Below are positions 1 through 12,700 of a stretch of DNA of 64,000 bases, in pieces; the stretch's first letter is position 1; every line of letters starts with the position of its first letter. A model generated the notes under the pieces. That model was not told the origin of the DNA. It saw nothing but the letters and a program-made list of their open reading frames with translations, and did no database searches. Both the position numbers and the translations under genes were made by a program. This DNA is from Oxytricha trifallax. Lineage: Eukaryota > Ciliophora > Spirotrichea > Sporadotrichida > Oxytrichidae. The stretch spans positions 104,501 to 168,500 of the forward strand of contig ARYC01000288.1 of NCBI GenBank assembly GCA_000711775.1, given 5' to 3'.

Positions 1-245
1 TCCATGAGTATGTATCATCTTTACGAATTGATCTGGTTTTGTGAGTTGCTTCATTTGCATTAGTGATTGTTGGGTCCACATTATCTAAAAACATGTTGGT
101 ATGAAGTGCGAATAAACTTACCGATACAGACATTGTCACTGCCGTGAGTGGAATCTGCAGGACATTTATCTAAACAAGTGGCACTGTTAGTAACAGAGGT
201 TCACACTCTCTTATAGTCTATGGTATCTGTGCCGTCACCGATTGG
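1..245 (-). CDS. candidate coding segment, Cys-rich protein (partial)
   Basis: This stretch is clearly richer in G and C than the AT-rich DNA that follows it. On the minus strand, with TAA and TAG as Gln, one frame gives a Cys-rich peptide containing TCLDKCPADSTHG and then NVCIG, in the style of ciliate Cys-rich surface proteins. A TGA lies in the same frame upstream of the Cys-rich part, so an intron or a segment junction would be needed. The piece is cut by the window edge. The function is not recognised. It could also be a non-coding remnant. Confidence 0.25.
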
Positions 246-1000
246 GACCATTTTATTTATTTATATATTTAATTAATATAATTCGTATATATTTGCACAC
301 ATACTGCGCTATACTTTGTATCATTATATTTTTGCACACTTTGCACAATCTGTACAGTTTAATTATATATAATTATTTATTTAATTAATTTGATCATAAT
401 TATTTTAAATCTAATTTGTGTTACGAACACTCCTAATTACAGGCAGTTATAATTATTTATTTGATTTGATTTATTTATTTTATCTAAAATTTCCATTTCA
501 AATGTATTTTAATAATTCTGTTAGAATAAAAATTAATATATCATAATATATGAATAAATTCAAAAAAATGAATTAACTTGTTGATTTAAAATTTTGAAAT
601 AATAATATAATCAACGAAACATATTCATTTTTTGAATTTATTCATATATTATGATATATTAATTTTATTCTAGACAAGTAATGATATTTTGAAAGATTTA
701 CTAATGCTAATTTTTATATTTAAATCGAATGCAGATGATTTAGGTTGAAAAGATTTTTGTATATTTTTTATGTGTATAACTTATTTATTGTATTAAGAAA
801 ATCTGCAAAAGTCTAGATAATGTAAACTCAAGTAAAATATATTTTCCTATGGGATATATCTGTTTAAAAGTCGATGATGTAGAGAGAGTTGGCAAAAATT
901 AAAAAAAAATAAAAATAGCAATAAAAATGATATTGTAAATTTTTGAAAAATTTATATCATTTTATGAGTAAATTTTGAAATGAGAGTGAGATGTCATGAA
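246..1000. other. AT-rich spacer with a 149-bp palindrome
   Basis: No reading frame is supported here. The sequence is AT-rich, as expected of germline-limited DNA. It contains a near-perfect hairpin whose arms are about 523-573 and 623-671 (arm core TATGAATAAATTCAAAAAA and its complement). The right part, from about 840, resembles one arm of the TGTTC-family palindromic elements, sharing the CCTATGGGA motif. Confidence 0.5.
523..671. repeat. small AT-rich palindromic element
   Basis: The two arms of about 50 bp are reverse complements around a loop of about 50 bp. The loop has its own short inverted repeat (GTTGATTT and complement-like sequence). It resembles the many miniature inverted-repeat elements in this window, but no target duplication was identified. 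Confidence 0.5.
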
Positions 1001-1162
1001 GTATCGATTCAGACCTTGGGATTATAATTTTCCATATAAAGTGGGGTATATTAGGGGGACTTCATTTTTGAGATGGGGGAGGGGTGTTTTGGTATGGGGG
1101 ATTGGTGGGGGAGGACCTTGGTTTAGGGATTGTGTGAGGGTGGGGGTACCTCGGGGTGAACA
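840..1162. mobile_element. partial TGTTC-family element (right end)
   Basis: The sequence ends in GGGGTGAACA, matching the TGTTC...GAACA ends of the elements at 2949, 11909 and 19358. It has the same G-rich subterminal zone and the motif GAGATGTCATGAAG, also found in the right arm of the 2949-3827 element. No matching left end was found, so it may be truncated or rearranged. The right end abuts an exon that is uninterrupted in the right paralogue near 47150. The start coordinate is approximate. Confidence 0.45.
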
Positions 1163-1163
1163 A

Positions 1164-4100
1164 ATAATCATGGCTTCCTTAAGCATAAATATAAAAAAGA
1201 TAGAAATTATGTTTAGAAGCAAGAGGAATAATTGAAATTAAATTATGTAATTTAAAAATTAAATAATGATAAGGTTATTCTACTCCAAAATACATTAAAT
1301 GATTTATACTTAATTTAAATAAATAAATATGTTGATCTATCTATTCCCAAGAATTTGGGAATTCAAAATGTTTTGCTTTATCAACATGTATTTAATGTAA
1401 TTATTTATAATATATTATAGGAATACATTTGATTTGGAAAATACTTTCAATTAATAAATTAATAATTTAAAATCTTGACAGTTAACTTTCTGGAAACCTA
1501 GACAATATGGTACTTGTTCAATAAAGAATTCAAAATTACCTGGACTTACTATTGGTTGTACCAGTCTATCGTATATCTGGAGTGAGATAACGCTATTATT
1601 ATTTTTACATTAATTAACTAAACAAATCATCCAAAATTAAAGTAGCGTTATCTCACTTCAGGGATACGATAGAGAGGTACCGCCAATAATAAAGTTCAGC
1701 TAATTTTGAATTCTTTATCGAACAAGTACCATATTTTCGGGGTTTCCAGAAAGTTAACTGTCAAGATTATAAATTATTAATTTATTAATTAAATATATTT
1801 TCCAAATCAAATGTATTCCTACAATAATGATAAAATGAAATAATTTTGGGGTGCAACACCTGAACCAGTTTACTAATTCTCAAATTTCTACCAACCTTAA
1901 ATCATAGGAAATATATCAATAAAGTCAATAGAGGGTAAATAAACATAAAATAACACTTAAAAAAGGTATAGTCCACTCCAAGGGGACAAAATGATACATA
2001 AAATAATCATATTGAAGTGCACTTATAATTTAATTATTCCGAAATAATTCCTAAGTTCTTTTAGAAATTTGATTTAATCACGTAGTAAACAAGTTAGGTT
2101 TCTACTTGACACCCATGTAAATTCAAGGAGCTATACTAAATGAATATTTAGATATAACTACTTGTACTTATATAGGTAACTAGTAGCTTAAATTGCTTGA
2201 AAATTAATTAAATAAAATAAAAAATTTACGGAATTTTTTGGGAAAATTTAATTTGAAATGATCATACCTATATAATTATTTTATAAATTAATTTAATCAT
2301 TTGGTCCCGATGCCGTGGACTTAGGCTATTTTTAGTACTTTATTCATGTTTTATTGACAGTTGACTTTAGTCATGCATTTACATAAGTTTAAGTAGGGTA
2401 GAAATATTAAAATAATTTACTGGTTCAGATGTATCCCTCCTGATTAATTTTAATTAAAACACTCTAAAGTACATTTATAATTGTTTTATCAAGTAGATTG
2501 TCAAAGAATTTTCCTGCTTCAAAACAATTTAGGCCCACAATTTTAATACTGTCCATGTTGAAACCCTGAGCAAAATTGCAATTGAATTTATTATAAGCGG
2601 TTTACTTCATTTAATTAAGAATGTTTGCGTTCATGATTTTTTTGAAGTTTTTGAGAGACAAAATATTAATATTTTTTGTTTAATCTGTTTATATTAAAAA
2701 AATCATTGTGTGGTTGTTTAAGAAAAGATTAATAATAATTATAATATTTTTTAACTCGTTTGGATCTTAGTAGAAGATATCCAATTGTTGAAGGAAAGAA
2801 TATTATTATGTAAAGCATATTTACATATTATTCAAATTTAAATCCACTTTCTCGTTGAGACCCTTAACATAGTAATTCTTTTATGAACCTCCAGATCTAT
2901 AATTTCCTCCCTTTTCTTCCTCTATTTAATCTGTATACAATTACTATGTGTTCCTACCGAGACCCCCTACCCCACCCCCTACCCCACCCCCATAAAATAC
3001 CCCATTTCATATCAAATTTTTTATCTACAGGGTCTAAATCTATATCCTTCATGACATCTCGACATCAAAGACCCTATTCTATATATAAAATTATATTATA
3101 ATATCATTTTTTATTTTTCCATGATAGTGGAATAAATAATATTAATTTAATGCTTTGTCAAGTTTCACGATGTTTGTCAATCATTCTACACCATGCCTTA
3201 TGAAATATAATTTGAAAAAACTTTTCTATTAAATAATAATTTTTTTTATTCAATCAAATATTTATATACTATAGTATAAAAAAAATTTTAAAATAAATTT
3301 TAACCCTTAAATCAACTTCATTCGGCATAATTCAAAGAAAAAGTCTTATTAATTTTTTAAGTTTTTTATTTTCTTTTTTTTTATATCTAATTTGTCTATT
3401 AGCTTTGGTTAATAACGAAAATAAAAACTTAAAAAATTAATAAGACTTTTTCTTTGAATTATGCCGAATGAAGTTGATTTAAGGGTTAAAATTTATTTAA
3501 AATTTTTTTTATACTATAGTATATAAATATTTTATTGAATAAAAAAAAATTATTATTTAATAGAAAAGTTTTTTCAATTTATATTTCATAAGGCATAGTG
3601 TAGTATGGTTGACAAACATCGTGAAACTTGACAAAGCATTAAATTAATATTATTTATTCCACTATCATGGAAATAAAAAAATGATATTATAATATAATTT
3701 TATATATAGAATAGGGTCTTTGATGTCGAGATGTCATGAAGGATATAGATTTAGACCCTGTAGATAAAAAATTTGATATGAAATGGGGTATTTTATGGGG
3801 GTGGGGTAGAGGGTCTCGGTAGGAACAACTATGGTCTAACTTAATTGTTTTGTTGTCCCATAAATTTCAATTCTTTTCTATGAAGTTGTCGGGTAATAGC
3901 CTTCTGGCGGGGGCAGATAAAATTTTTTCTCAAAATTTCATATTATTGTATAAATGTCAAAAACATTAAAATAACTTATTATAACTTAAAAAAAAGGTCA
4001 TTAAGGTCACTTATGATAATTTTAAGAAGTATTAGGAACCTATTAAATATTTTATTTCTATATTAACTAGCAAACAATAATAAGTTTAAGTTATATACAA

Positions 4101-6676
4101 AATTATGCTTTTTTTAACTTAATATGATATTTGTAATTTTATGAAATTTTCTCTGGATTATCTAACTTAAACTTATTATTGTTGTTTGCTAGTTAATATA
4201 GAAATAAAATATTTAATATGTTCCTTATACTTCTTAAAATTATCATTAAGGTCACTTGTTCTGACCAAGACACCCCCTCAGCCAAGACCCCCTCCCCCTC
4301 AACCGAGACCCCTCCCCCCTCAAATCGAGAATCCACTTTTATTATGCTTTTATTATAGTTTTTTTATGAATTTATTTTTTACTCAGAATAAATTTCTTGT
4401 CCTTTGGGCAGATATTACTATTAAAAATATATTTTGATAAGTTCCGCTACGACTGTCGACTTTTTTTAGAACATAATCCCATAGGAAAATATTTATAATA
4501 AGGTTTAATTTTGACTATCGTGAGTAATAATATGATTTAATTGATAGACATAAATTTGAATTCAAAATTGTTTATAACTTAAATCACTTACACTCTACTA
4601 TATAGTAAAAATTAATATAAAAATTTTTCCTATTATTTTTAACTTCATTTAAATATTAAAACTTTTATTATTAATAATTATTTAGTTAATTATTATTATA
4701 TCTTATTCCTTAACTTAGTTTATTAAAAAATCAAAGACAATTTTTTATGTTTGGATTACCATTTAAATATATATGAATAAAATATGATTTTAATAGTAAT
4801 TAACTAAATAATTATTAATAAAAAGTTTTAATATTTAAATGAAGTTAAAAATAATAGGAAAAATTTTTATATTAATTTTTACTATATAGTAGAGTGTAAG
4901 TGATTTAAGTTATAAACAATTTTGAATTCAAATTTATGTCTATCAATTAAATCATATTATTACTCACGATAGTCAAAATTAAACCTTATTATAAATATTT
5001 TCCTATGGGATTATGTTCTAAAAAAAGTCGACAGTCGTAGCGGAACTTATCAAAATATATTTTTAATAGTAATATCTGCCCAAAGGACAAGAAATTTATT
5101 CTGAGTAATAATAAATTCATAAAAAAACTACAATAAAAGTATAATAAAGGGGATTCTCGATTTGAGGGGGGAGGGGTCTTGGTCAGAACAAGTGACTTTA
5201 ATGACCTTTTTTTTTAAGTTATAATAAGTTATTTAATATTTTTGACATTTGTGCAATAATATGAAATTTTGAGAAATAAATTTTATCTGCCCCCGCCAGG
5301 GGGTTATTACCCAAGTTGTCTAATATAATTATAGCATAATATATAATCATCTCGCATCTCCGGTTTGGGTGTTCTTCTCTGTCCATGTACTGGGATCTGA
5401 AGATGTTCCAGAAACATGTAATTGTATTAAAATATTAATTAATTTTTTTTAATAAAAGCGCTAAATACATGATAAGTAAATCCATTCTTTTGTTGATTTT
5501 AATCACCTATGATTTGATGTACTAAACTCTTTCACTATATAATGAGTATTGTAAATTATATAAAATATTAGTAACTTTATCTAGAAATTACCTTGCTGGC
5601 AGCATTATTAATAGTGTTGTTCTATCTAACTATTTTAATGCAAGTCATAGTCAAACCAGTCATTTTCTTTATCATGCCTGTCATTGTAGTTAGCATCTCC
5701 ATTATTAACCTTATAGGACCATTGATTATTAATTATTTAAAAATTTACTAAATCATGCATTAAAGAACATTTTCTTTTAGCTTTTTAATAATTATATAAA
5801 TAAAAATTGGTAAGTGAAATGTTCCACTAAAGATTTAAAATAAAAAATAATTATGATAAGAAAATAGTCAAAATTAGATTGCTAATTGAAATTTGTAATA
5901 CTTGGATGCTTTTTCTCTTATTATAATTGAGCTTCCTCCTTTGTAAAATAGATATATATTTTATAAATAAAAGTAAGGCAAACTATTTAGACCCCAGATT
6001 CCTTTTCCCAGATATTGGCTCCCTTCATCTTTATTGCCTTTATTATTTATGAAAAACACTTTTTGAGAAAATATATCATTATTGCTAAATATTATTGATT
6101 TGGAAATAATAATAATTAAAATTAAATTAGTATAATTACAAATTCGTGGCAGTTAACTTTCTGCAAACCTGGAAAATATGGTACTTGTTCGATAAGAATT
6201 CAAAATTAGCTGGAATTTACTATTGGCAGTAACCCTCTATCGAATCCCTGTAAAGAGTTAGCACGACTTTAATTTAAGCATTAAAATCAAGTAAACAAAT
6301 CACCTAAAATTAAAGTCGTGTTATCTCGCTCCAGGGATTCGATAGAGGGGTACCGCCAATAGTAAATTCCAGCTAATTTTGAATTCTCTATCAAATAAGT
6401 ACCGTATTGTCCAGGTTTGCAGAAAGTTAACTGCCACGAATTTGTAATTATAATAATTTAATTTCAATTATTATTTCCAAATCAATAATATTTTAGCAAT
6501 AATTTTAATTTATAATGGATTGATGCTTTTATATATTAAAATAAAAAAATAAACATTAAAGTTATTTAAGTAATATTCTGTTCTACTCAGTTATTAATAT
6601 ATTTACTATTTTTCTTAGCATGGTTTATTCCAAAATGGTCAAGTCTTAAGTTGCTTATGCGATTCATAATAATTTA

Positions 6677-6708
<32 letters not shown>

Positions 6709-9700
6709 TAATAATCAAATTTAATAAAATATAATTTTTATTAGAATTCCTTGGTCATTACCAGATATAATGTAATATGCTCTATCGATTTTAATGCTAA
6801 CTTTGTTCTAACTTTCAATTAAAGAAACCTTAGATCTTTCTGCTCTCATAAATTCAAATTTAAGATTGTTTACATATTTATTTATAAATAAATTTAGTAA
6901 CATAAGTTTCATGAGGATGAAAAAAAATATTTTTAAAAAAATAACATAATGTTAAATTTTTTGAAATTTGATGACATTAGGAGCATCAGTTAACTGCATT
7001 GCTCTCGTTGAGATTTTATTTCCTAATTATATGTTATCTGCAGCTTTTTAATATAAATTGTAATTATTTTAATTATTTTTGGAGTTCCTGTAGAGCATCG
7101 GAAAGTCTGTTCTTCGATTCGAAACCTCAAAACCCCTTAATAAGGTTTATGAGTGCTTTGATTTGTTGGTATAGTTTGTGCCTTATTGGGGTCGATAGAG
7201 AAATTAGGCTAATCTGCAAAATGAGAAATAGAAATTAGCGAAATTTAGGGTCTTTTTATGATGAGAAATATTAAAATTTATTCCTTAAGTTTAGGTATGG
7301 TATGTGTATTAACAGACATAGTGCCAAATTATGCAGCTATTGCTAAGCTCTTACACCAGAGTGCTTCAACATTCAGATAACACTGCCTGCTAGCTGTTTA
7401 ACATTTTAATTCTGGTACTTGAAAACATCCCGCAAAAAATAAAAGTTCTCTCAACACCAGATTGACTAACTCTGTGATTCTTAGAAGCTTAAGTCCAGGG
7501 CACACTATCAACTAGACTAACGAGCTGCAATGTTTCATCGCAAGTTTCCTGATATGCGTTTCTCGCCCTAGACTATAACTAATATTTATAGACGAAATGG
7601 TATTAGTTTCAAGTCTTTCAACAGAGTGAGTAGAGTAATTGATTTTACAGTGCCATTTTACAGTAATAATATAGACTTATTATATGATTAAATGCAACGA
7701 TCTATTACTAATAACATCAAGTTCATTGATGCCGATAAAGCTGTATTCACCTTCCACACCTTTATCTTGATACAAGAAATATGATAATATAGAAGTGTAT
7801 GACTAAATAGTAAAGGTAGTCACCCATGCGGTTATCGCTCGTATAAGTGAAGATTAAGGCTAGCGACTTATGTCATTCACCCTTGCTTTATTAAGCGAGA
7901 GTAGAATATAGAGTTCCTACATCAGCTCAGAGAGAAGTATAGTAACCAAGAGATCATCCTGTTTTTTGATAACCGTTCAGTTCATAAGAAAGCTGATGAA
8001 GAGTTAAACATAACTCCTGTATATCACTTTCCCTATAGCCAACAGTATAATGGAATCGGATTTTATTGAAGTTAAATTAAGACTCAATTCAAGAAACTGC
8101 TGCTGTATTATCTTATGCATGACTTGCCGATAGATACAGTAGACATGATTTAGAGTAGCTGCAAGAGAGTGAGAATAAATAGTTTGTGCGAGAGAAGGAA
8201 GAATGAATGTTTATTAATAAGTTTATATCCCTTAAATGAATGAATAAATTCACATTTTAAATTAACCCGGAAAGGGATTTGGCTTCTCTTTCTTCTCCTC
8301 TTCTTATGGTTTGCTTGGGCCTACATTTCTTCTCTTAGTCCCAGCTCCTGAATCTATGTTTATTTCATCTGGCTTTTAAACATGTTTATAAAGTCTCTTG
8401 CTCAACTCATGAATATTTTATGAGTTTCTCTCTCTGTGAACCTTTGTTATATGGTAAGAAGATAAACTACCAACTCTTCATCTTTCATAGCATCATCGAA
8501 GAGATTAGTGACTGAAATCTCTGGGTAGTTTGGTAAATCTATCAACTTTATTTCATTGTTTTGAAGGCTTTCTTATCATCACAGAGAAGAGCTTTTAGGA
8601 TTGAAATTTTGGTACCTTCCATCGAATAAACCCACTATTGTATATGATTAAGTATATGTCACATGCTTACCAAGCTGAGTGAGGTATCGATAGAGATTTT
8701 CCTTGCTTCTAAATCTTGAGATCATTTCTTAACCTACAACCCTCTTCATTGCAGTACTTATAGATTCCATCCTTGTTCCTTCTCTTGTTATTGAATTTCA
8801 AATTATAATACATAGTGTTCTTGATCCTATTGTTTAAAATCTTAGTATTAAATATGGGCATCTTATAGGAGGTTAACCTGGTAAAGTTACGTGGAGAAAA
8901 TTTGCAGAAACTGTAACAAACTGCAGAGAATGAGCTCCATTTTTAACTATATAGTTCTATTGAATTAGTACTAAATTTTTTTTAATTTAATTAGTACTGA
9001 TACTAAATTCGTATAATTTTAATTATTACCAATTTAATAGTACCAAAACTTAATTAGTTCCTACTTTTAATAAAATGAAGTTTTAATGAAAAAGTTCCAA
9101 TCTGGTTCAAAACCTAATTGGTAAAAGTACCTTCCTAATTTTATTCAATGTTGGCACCAAAATTAAAAATATTAAGCATAAAATTAGAAAAGTTATAATT
9201 ATAAATTAAGTATAATTATGACTTTTAACACCTTATAATCAAATATTATTCCTACAGTGTCAACTCCTTTACAGTGTAACTATAACTAGAGAAGTTATTA
9301 GAGCATTATAATAGAAAATTAAATTTGAATTTAAAGTGGCGGCTATCTTAAATTGTAAGGCAGTTTCTCTTGGAACAGGTTAATTATTGCCTAACTTTGG
9401 TTCTACCTAGAAACCAGAGGTTATATTCATTGAAAGTGAAGTAGAGCTTAGAGCTCTTTAGTTTGAAGCTGATGTCATTTTCATTGAAGTTTAAAACAAG
9501 AAAGAGAAGGCAGAGATGGGAATTTAAACTCTAATTGAAGTTGTTGAGGAAGTAAAGGAACAGCGGCCAATTGAAAAATGAAAACATATCAATGCAAAGA
9601 CCTAAAATTATTTCTCAAACGAACAAAGTTTGAAGAGACACCTTGAAGAGATGCATTCCAGCAAGGCCAAGATCTATTTTAAACTTGACAAAGTGGATAG

Positions 9701-12700
9701 TACGTACTAATGCACAACATACATGAGGTCTTACACTCACTCAGGAAAAAATAAAGAATATGAAAAAGCATCATCCTAGCGAATTCTTGATTTAAGATAA
9801 GGAGACTTAAAAACTTGTACCTCTTAAAAGAAAATCAAAAATTCTTGTGTCGTAAAGAGAATTACATTAGAAGTTCAAGATACAGAATAGATTTGAATAA
9901 ATAAACTTGCATGTAGGATAATACTGTTTTATCATGCTTCCAAGCAAAAGCAATGAATATTTCTGTATTTAATGCAATTGATACTGGTAGCTGAATTTAT
10001 AATTACTTACATTTAAGTGTGCCTCACAAAGCAAAACTTATAGTGGTTGATAAGTATGCATTCAATGAGTAAAATTTATTGAATAAACCAAATTGTAAAT
10101 TAATAATAAATAAATTACTTAAGCTATCTTAATAGTAATCTTTTTAATTAAATAAAAAACTACTCTATCTCTAAATTTTTTTATCATTTCGAGAAAGAGT
10201 ATTATAAAATATATAATTAAATTTAATTAGGTATAATGTGTAATAAAATGAAATGTAGTTTTTTTAATTTAACGTTTATATTACAAATATTCTTAAATTA
10301 AGTTTTGATCAATTATAATATTATAGCTATACTGTTAATTTTTGAATGTTTAGGTCTATTTAAATTATATTATTTTGATTATGTTTATCATTATCAAACA
10401 AGAATATGAACTTTAAATTATAAAAAACTACATTTCATTTTATTACACATTATACCTAATTATATTTAATTATATATTTTATCGCACTCTTTCTCGAAAT
10501 GATCAAAATTTCGAGATAGAGTAGTTTTTTATTTAATTAAAAAGATTACTATTAAAATAGCTTAAGTAATTATTGATTATTAATTTATAATTTGGTTTAT
10601 TCAATAAATTTTACTCAATGTATACCCTTTCGGTTATCTAATTAAAAATGAGCAATATTAAAAAGATTTTGCTAACAAATATATGATTCTTATATAGGCT
10701 TAAAGAAGAGATTGCAAGAATTTTCTTAAGTTAAATGTTATTATCTTAGTTATGCCTTTATCGCACTAAGGCTAAATAAAATTGAAATGACTCTAGACTA
10801 TCTATATCATAATAGATACCCTTATGACTTAAATGATATTTTTACGGATATGATTATGGGTGTCAAGGAGTTGAATGAACTTGGATATGTTCATAGAGAT
10901 TTGAAGCCTGAAAATGATATGCTTAACCTCTACCTTTAGAAGTAGTAGTAATTGATTTCAATAGAGCATTAAGATAAGAGATAGTGACCTTAGCAAAAGT
11001 TCTTGGCACTCCTGGATACTTCCAAATTAGAGAGAAATGGACTAATGGCTCAGTTCAGTGGGATGTATGGGCAATTGCTGCTATTATCTTAGAGTGCGAT
11101 ATGTAAAGTATGTCAATCTTTGGAACAAAGCTCGAGAAATAATAAATATGTTTGGCTGCTAAACATATGAAATAAGAAGAAATCTGCGATAAAATTAAGA
11201 ATATAGTTGAGATGATCATAGTAAAAGCTCCAGCATATCAAAGATAATCATTAAATGACATTATAGAACAACTATAGACAGCTAGATTCAAGAGGTATCA
11301 CAAAGACAAGCAGATAAAATTTGTTTGAGTTAAGCACACTAATAATCATTAAATATTCATTAAATTCATATAAAACATGCGTTTTCTTTAATAACCCCAT
11401 TAAGACCCCAACTATACCCTACAAATCAAAGCACAAAAAACCTCATTAAGGGGTTTTGGAGATTTGATTGTCTTTATAAAAGAATTAAAAGCACATATTA
11501 TATTTTATAAATATATGTAAAATCTTCCAACAAGATGGACTTTTTGTCTGAAAAGAATGAACAAATATAATTATTAATATATTTTTATTTTTTATTTATT
11601 TTTTCTTAAAAATATTAAATAAATGAAAACTTGAAATTTCAAGGAAATTGCTTTCGCTTGATCCTTCAATTCTTTAAATTCATTAGGTTTAAGATATAAT
11701 AAAATTTAAATTTCATATAATAAATGTTTCAAGTATTGTAGCGTTGGTTCAATTGCTAAATAATCATCTTAATTAAATAATGTATATTTTATTAATAAAA
11801 TCTAAGATTTAAACCACAAAAGAAATTATTTGAGAATATTACTTAATTCTTTTTTATATTATAAAATTAATTGATATTCAAATTTTTAGTAGGGATTAAA
11901 TAAATGAATGTTCATTCTTAGACTCCCAGACCCCGTACCCTACCCTCACCCACCCCCAAACCGAGCCCCCACCTCCATAGAAATAATTTTGTTCAATATA
12001 ATTTTTCTTGACCCGTGGGCGATTATTAAATATATTGATTTGTTTTTTTAGGATTCACTTTATCCTTCATAATTTTCTGTGCATACTCCCATAGGAAATT
12101 ATTTATAAATCAAACAAATGTTATTTTTATATATATATATATAATAATTAATATTTTGAGATAAGGAATTATTTCTTTAACATACATATTATTGTTCTTC
12201 TAATAAGTTCACCAAAAAATAAATATATATTCCAGTTAAGTAAGGATTTTCTTTTAACTTTTTAGAAGAACAATAATATGTATGCTACAGAAATAATTCC
12301 TTATCTCAAAATATTAATTATTATAAATAAATTAACAATTTTTTTATTTATAAATTTTCTCTGATGGGATAATGTACAGGAAAATGTTGAGGGATGAAGT
12401 AAATCTTATAAAAAAACAAATCAATATACTTAATCGTAGCTTTCAAAAAATTTATATTGAACAAAATAATTTTTATGGAGATGGGGTCTCGATTTGGGGC
12501 TCGGGGTCTTGGGATGAACAAATAAGTCATCTTAAAGAATAATATATTAACTATTATCTTAATATCGTAATTAAAAATTTATCTTATTGATCAAATAAAA
12601 ATAATTATTATAACAGAGATATAATCTAAAATTGGATTTTGAATTTCTTTATAATTTTATTTATTGACAAAAGTAATAAAGTTGATCTTATTATTCATTT

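Larger units (their letters stand above)
7120..11466. mobile_element. telomere-bearing element TBE-A (decayed)
   Basis: The left end is a degenerate C4A4 17-mer (CGAAACCTCAAAACCCC). The right end is its counterpart GGGGTTTTGGAGATTTG. ATT is duplicated at 7117-7119 and 11467-11469, the ANT-type target site known for TBEs. The right paralogue reads CTTAGATTGTCT uninterrupted at about 54000, giving the empty site. Inside, in the usual TBE order, are a transposase on plus, the so-called 22-kDa ORF on minus and a zinc-finger/kinase ORF on plus. All three are broken by stops and frame slips. Confidence 0.9.

Noticed and set aside
2490-2640. Plus-strand frame KEFSCFKTIQA..IAIEF.., open in both paralogues, looking like a BTB-type segment
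   Set aside because: The differences between the copies are synonymous in the minus-strand frame (FNCNFAQG..DSI..IVGLNCFEAGKFF) and not in the plus frame. The minus strand is also the direction of the rest of the gene.
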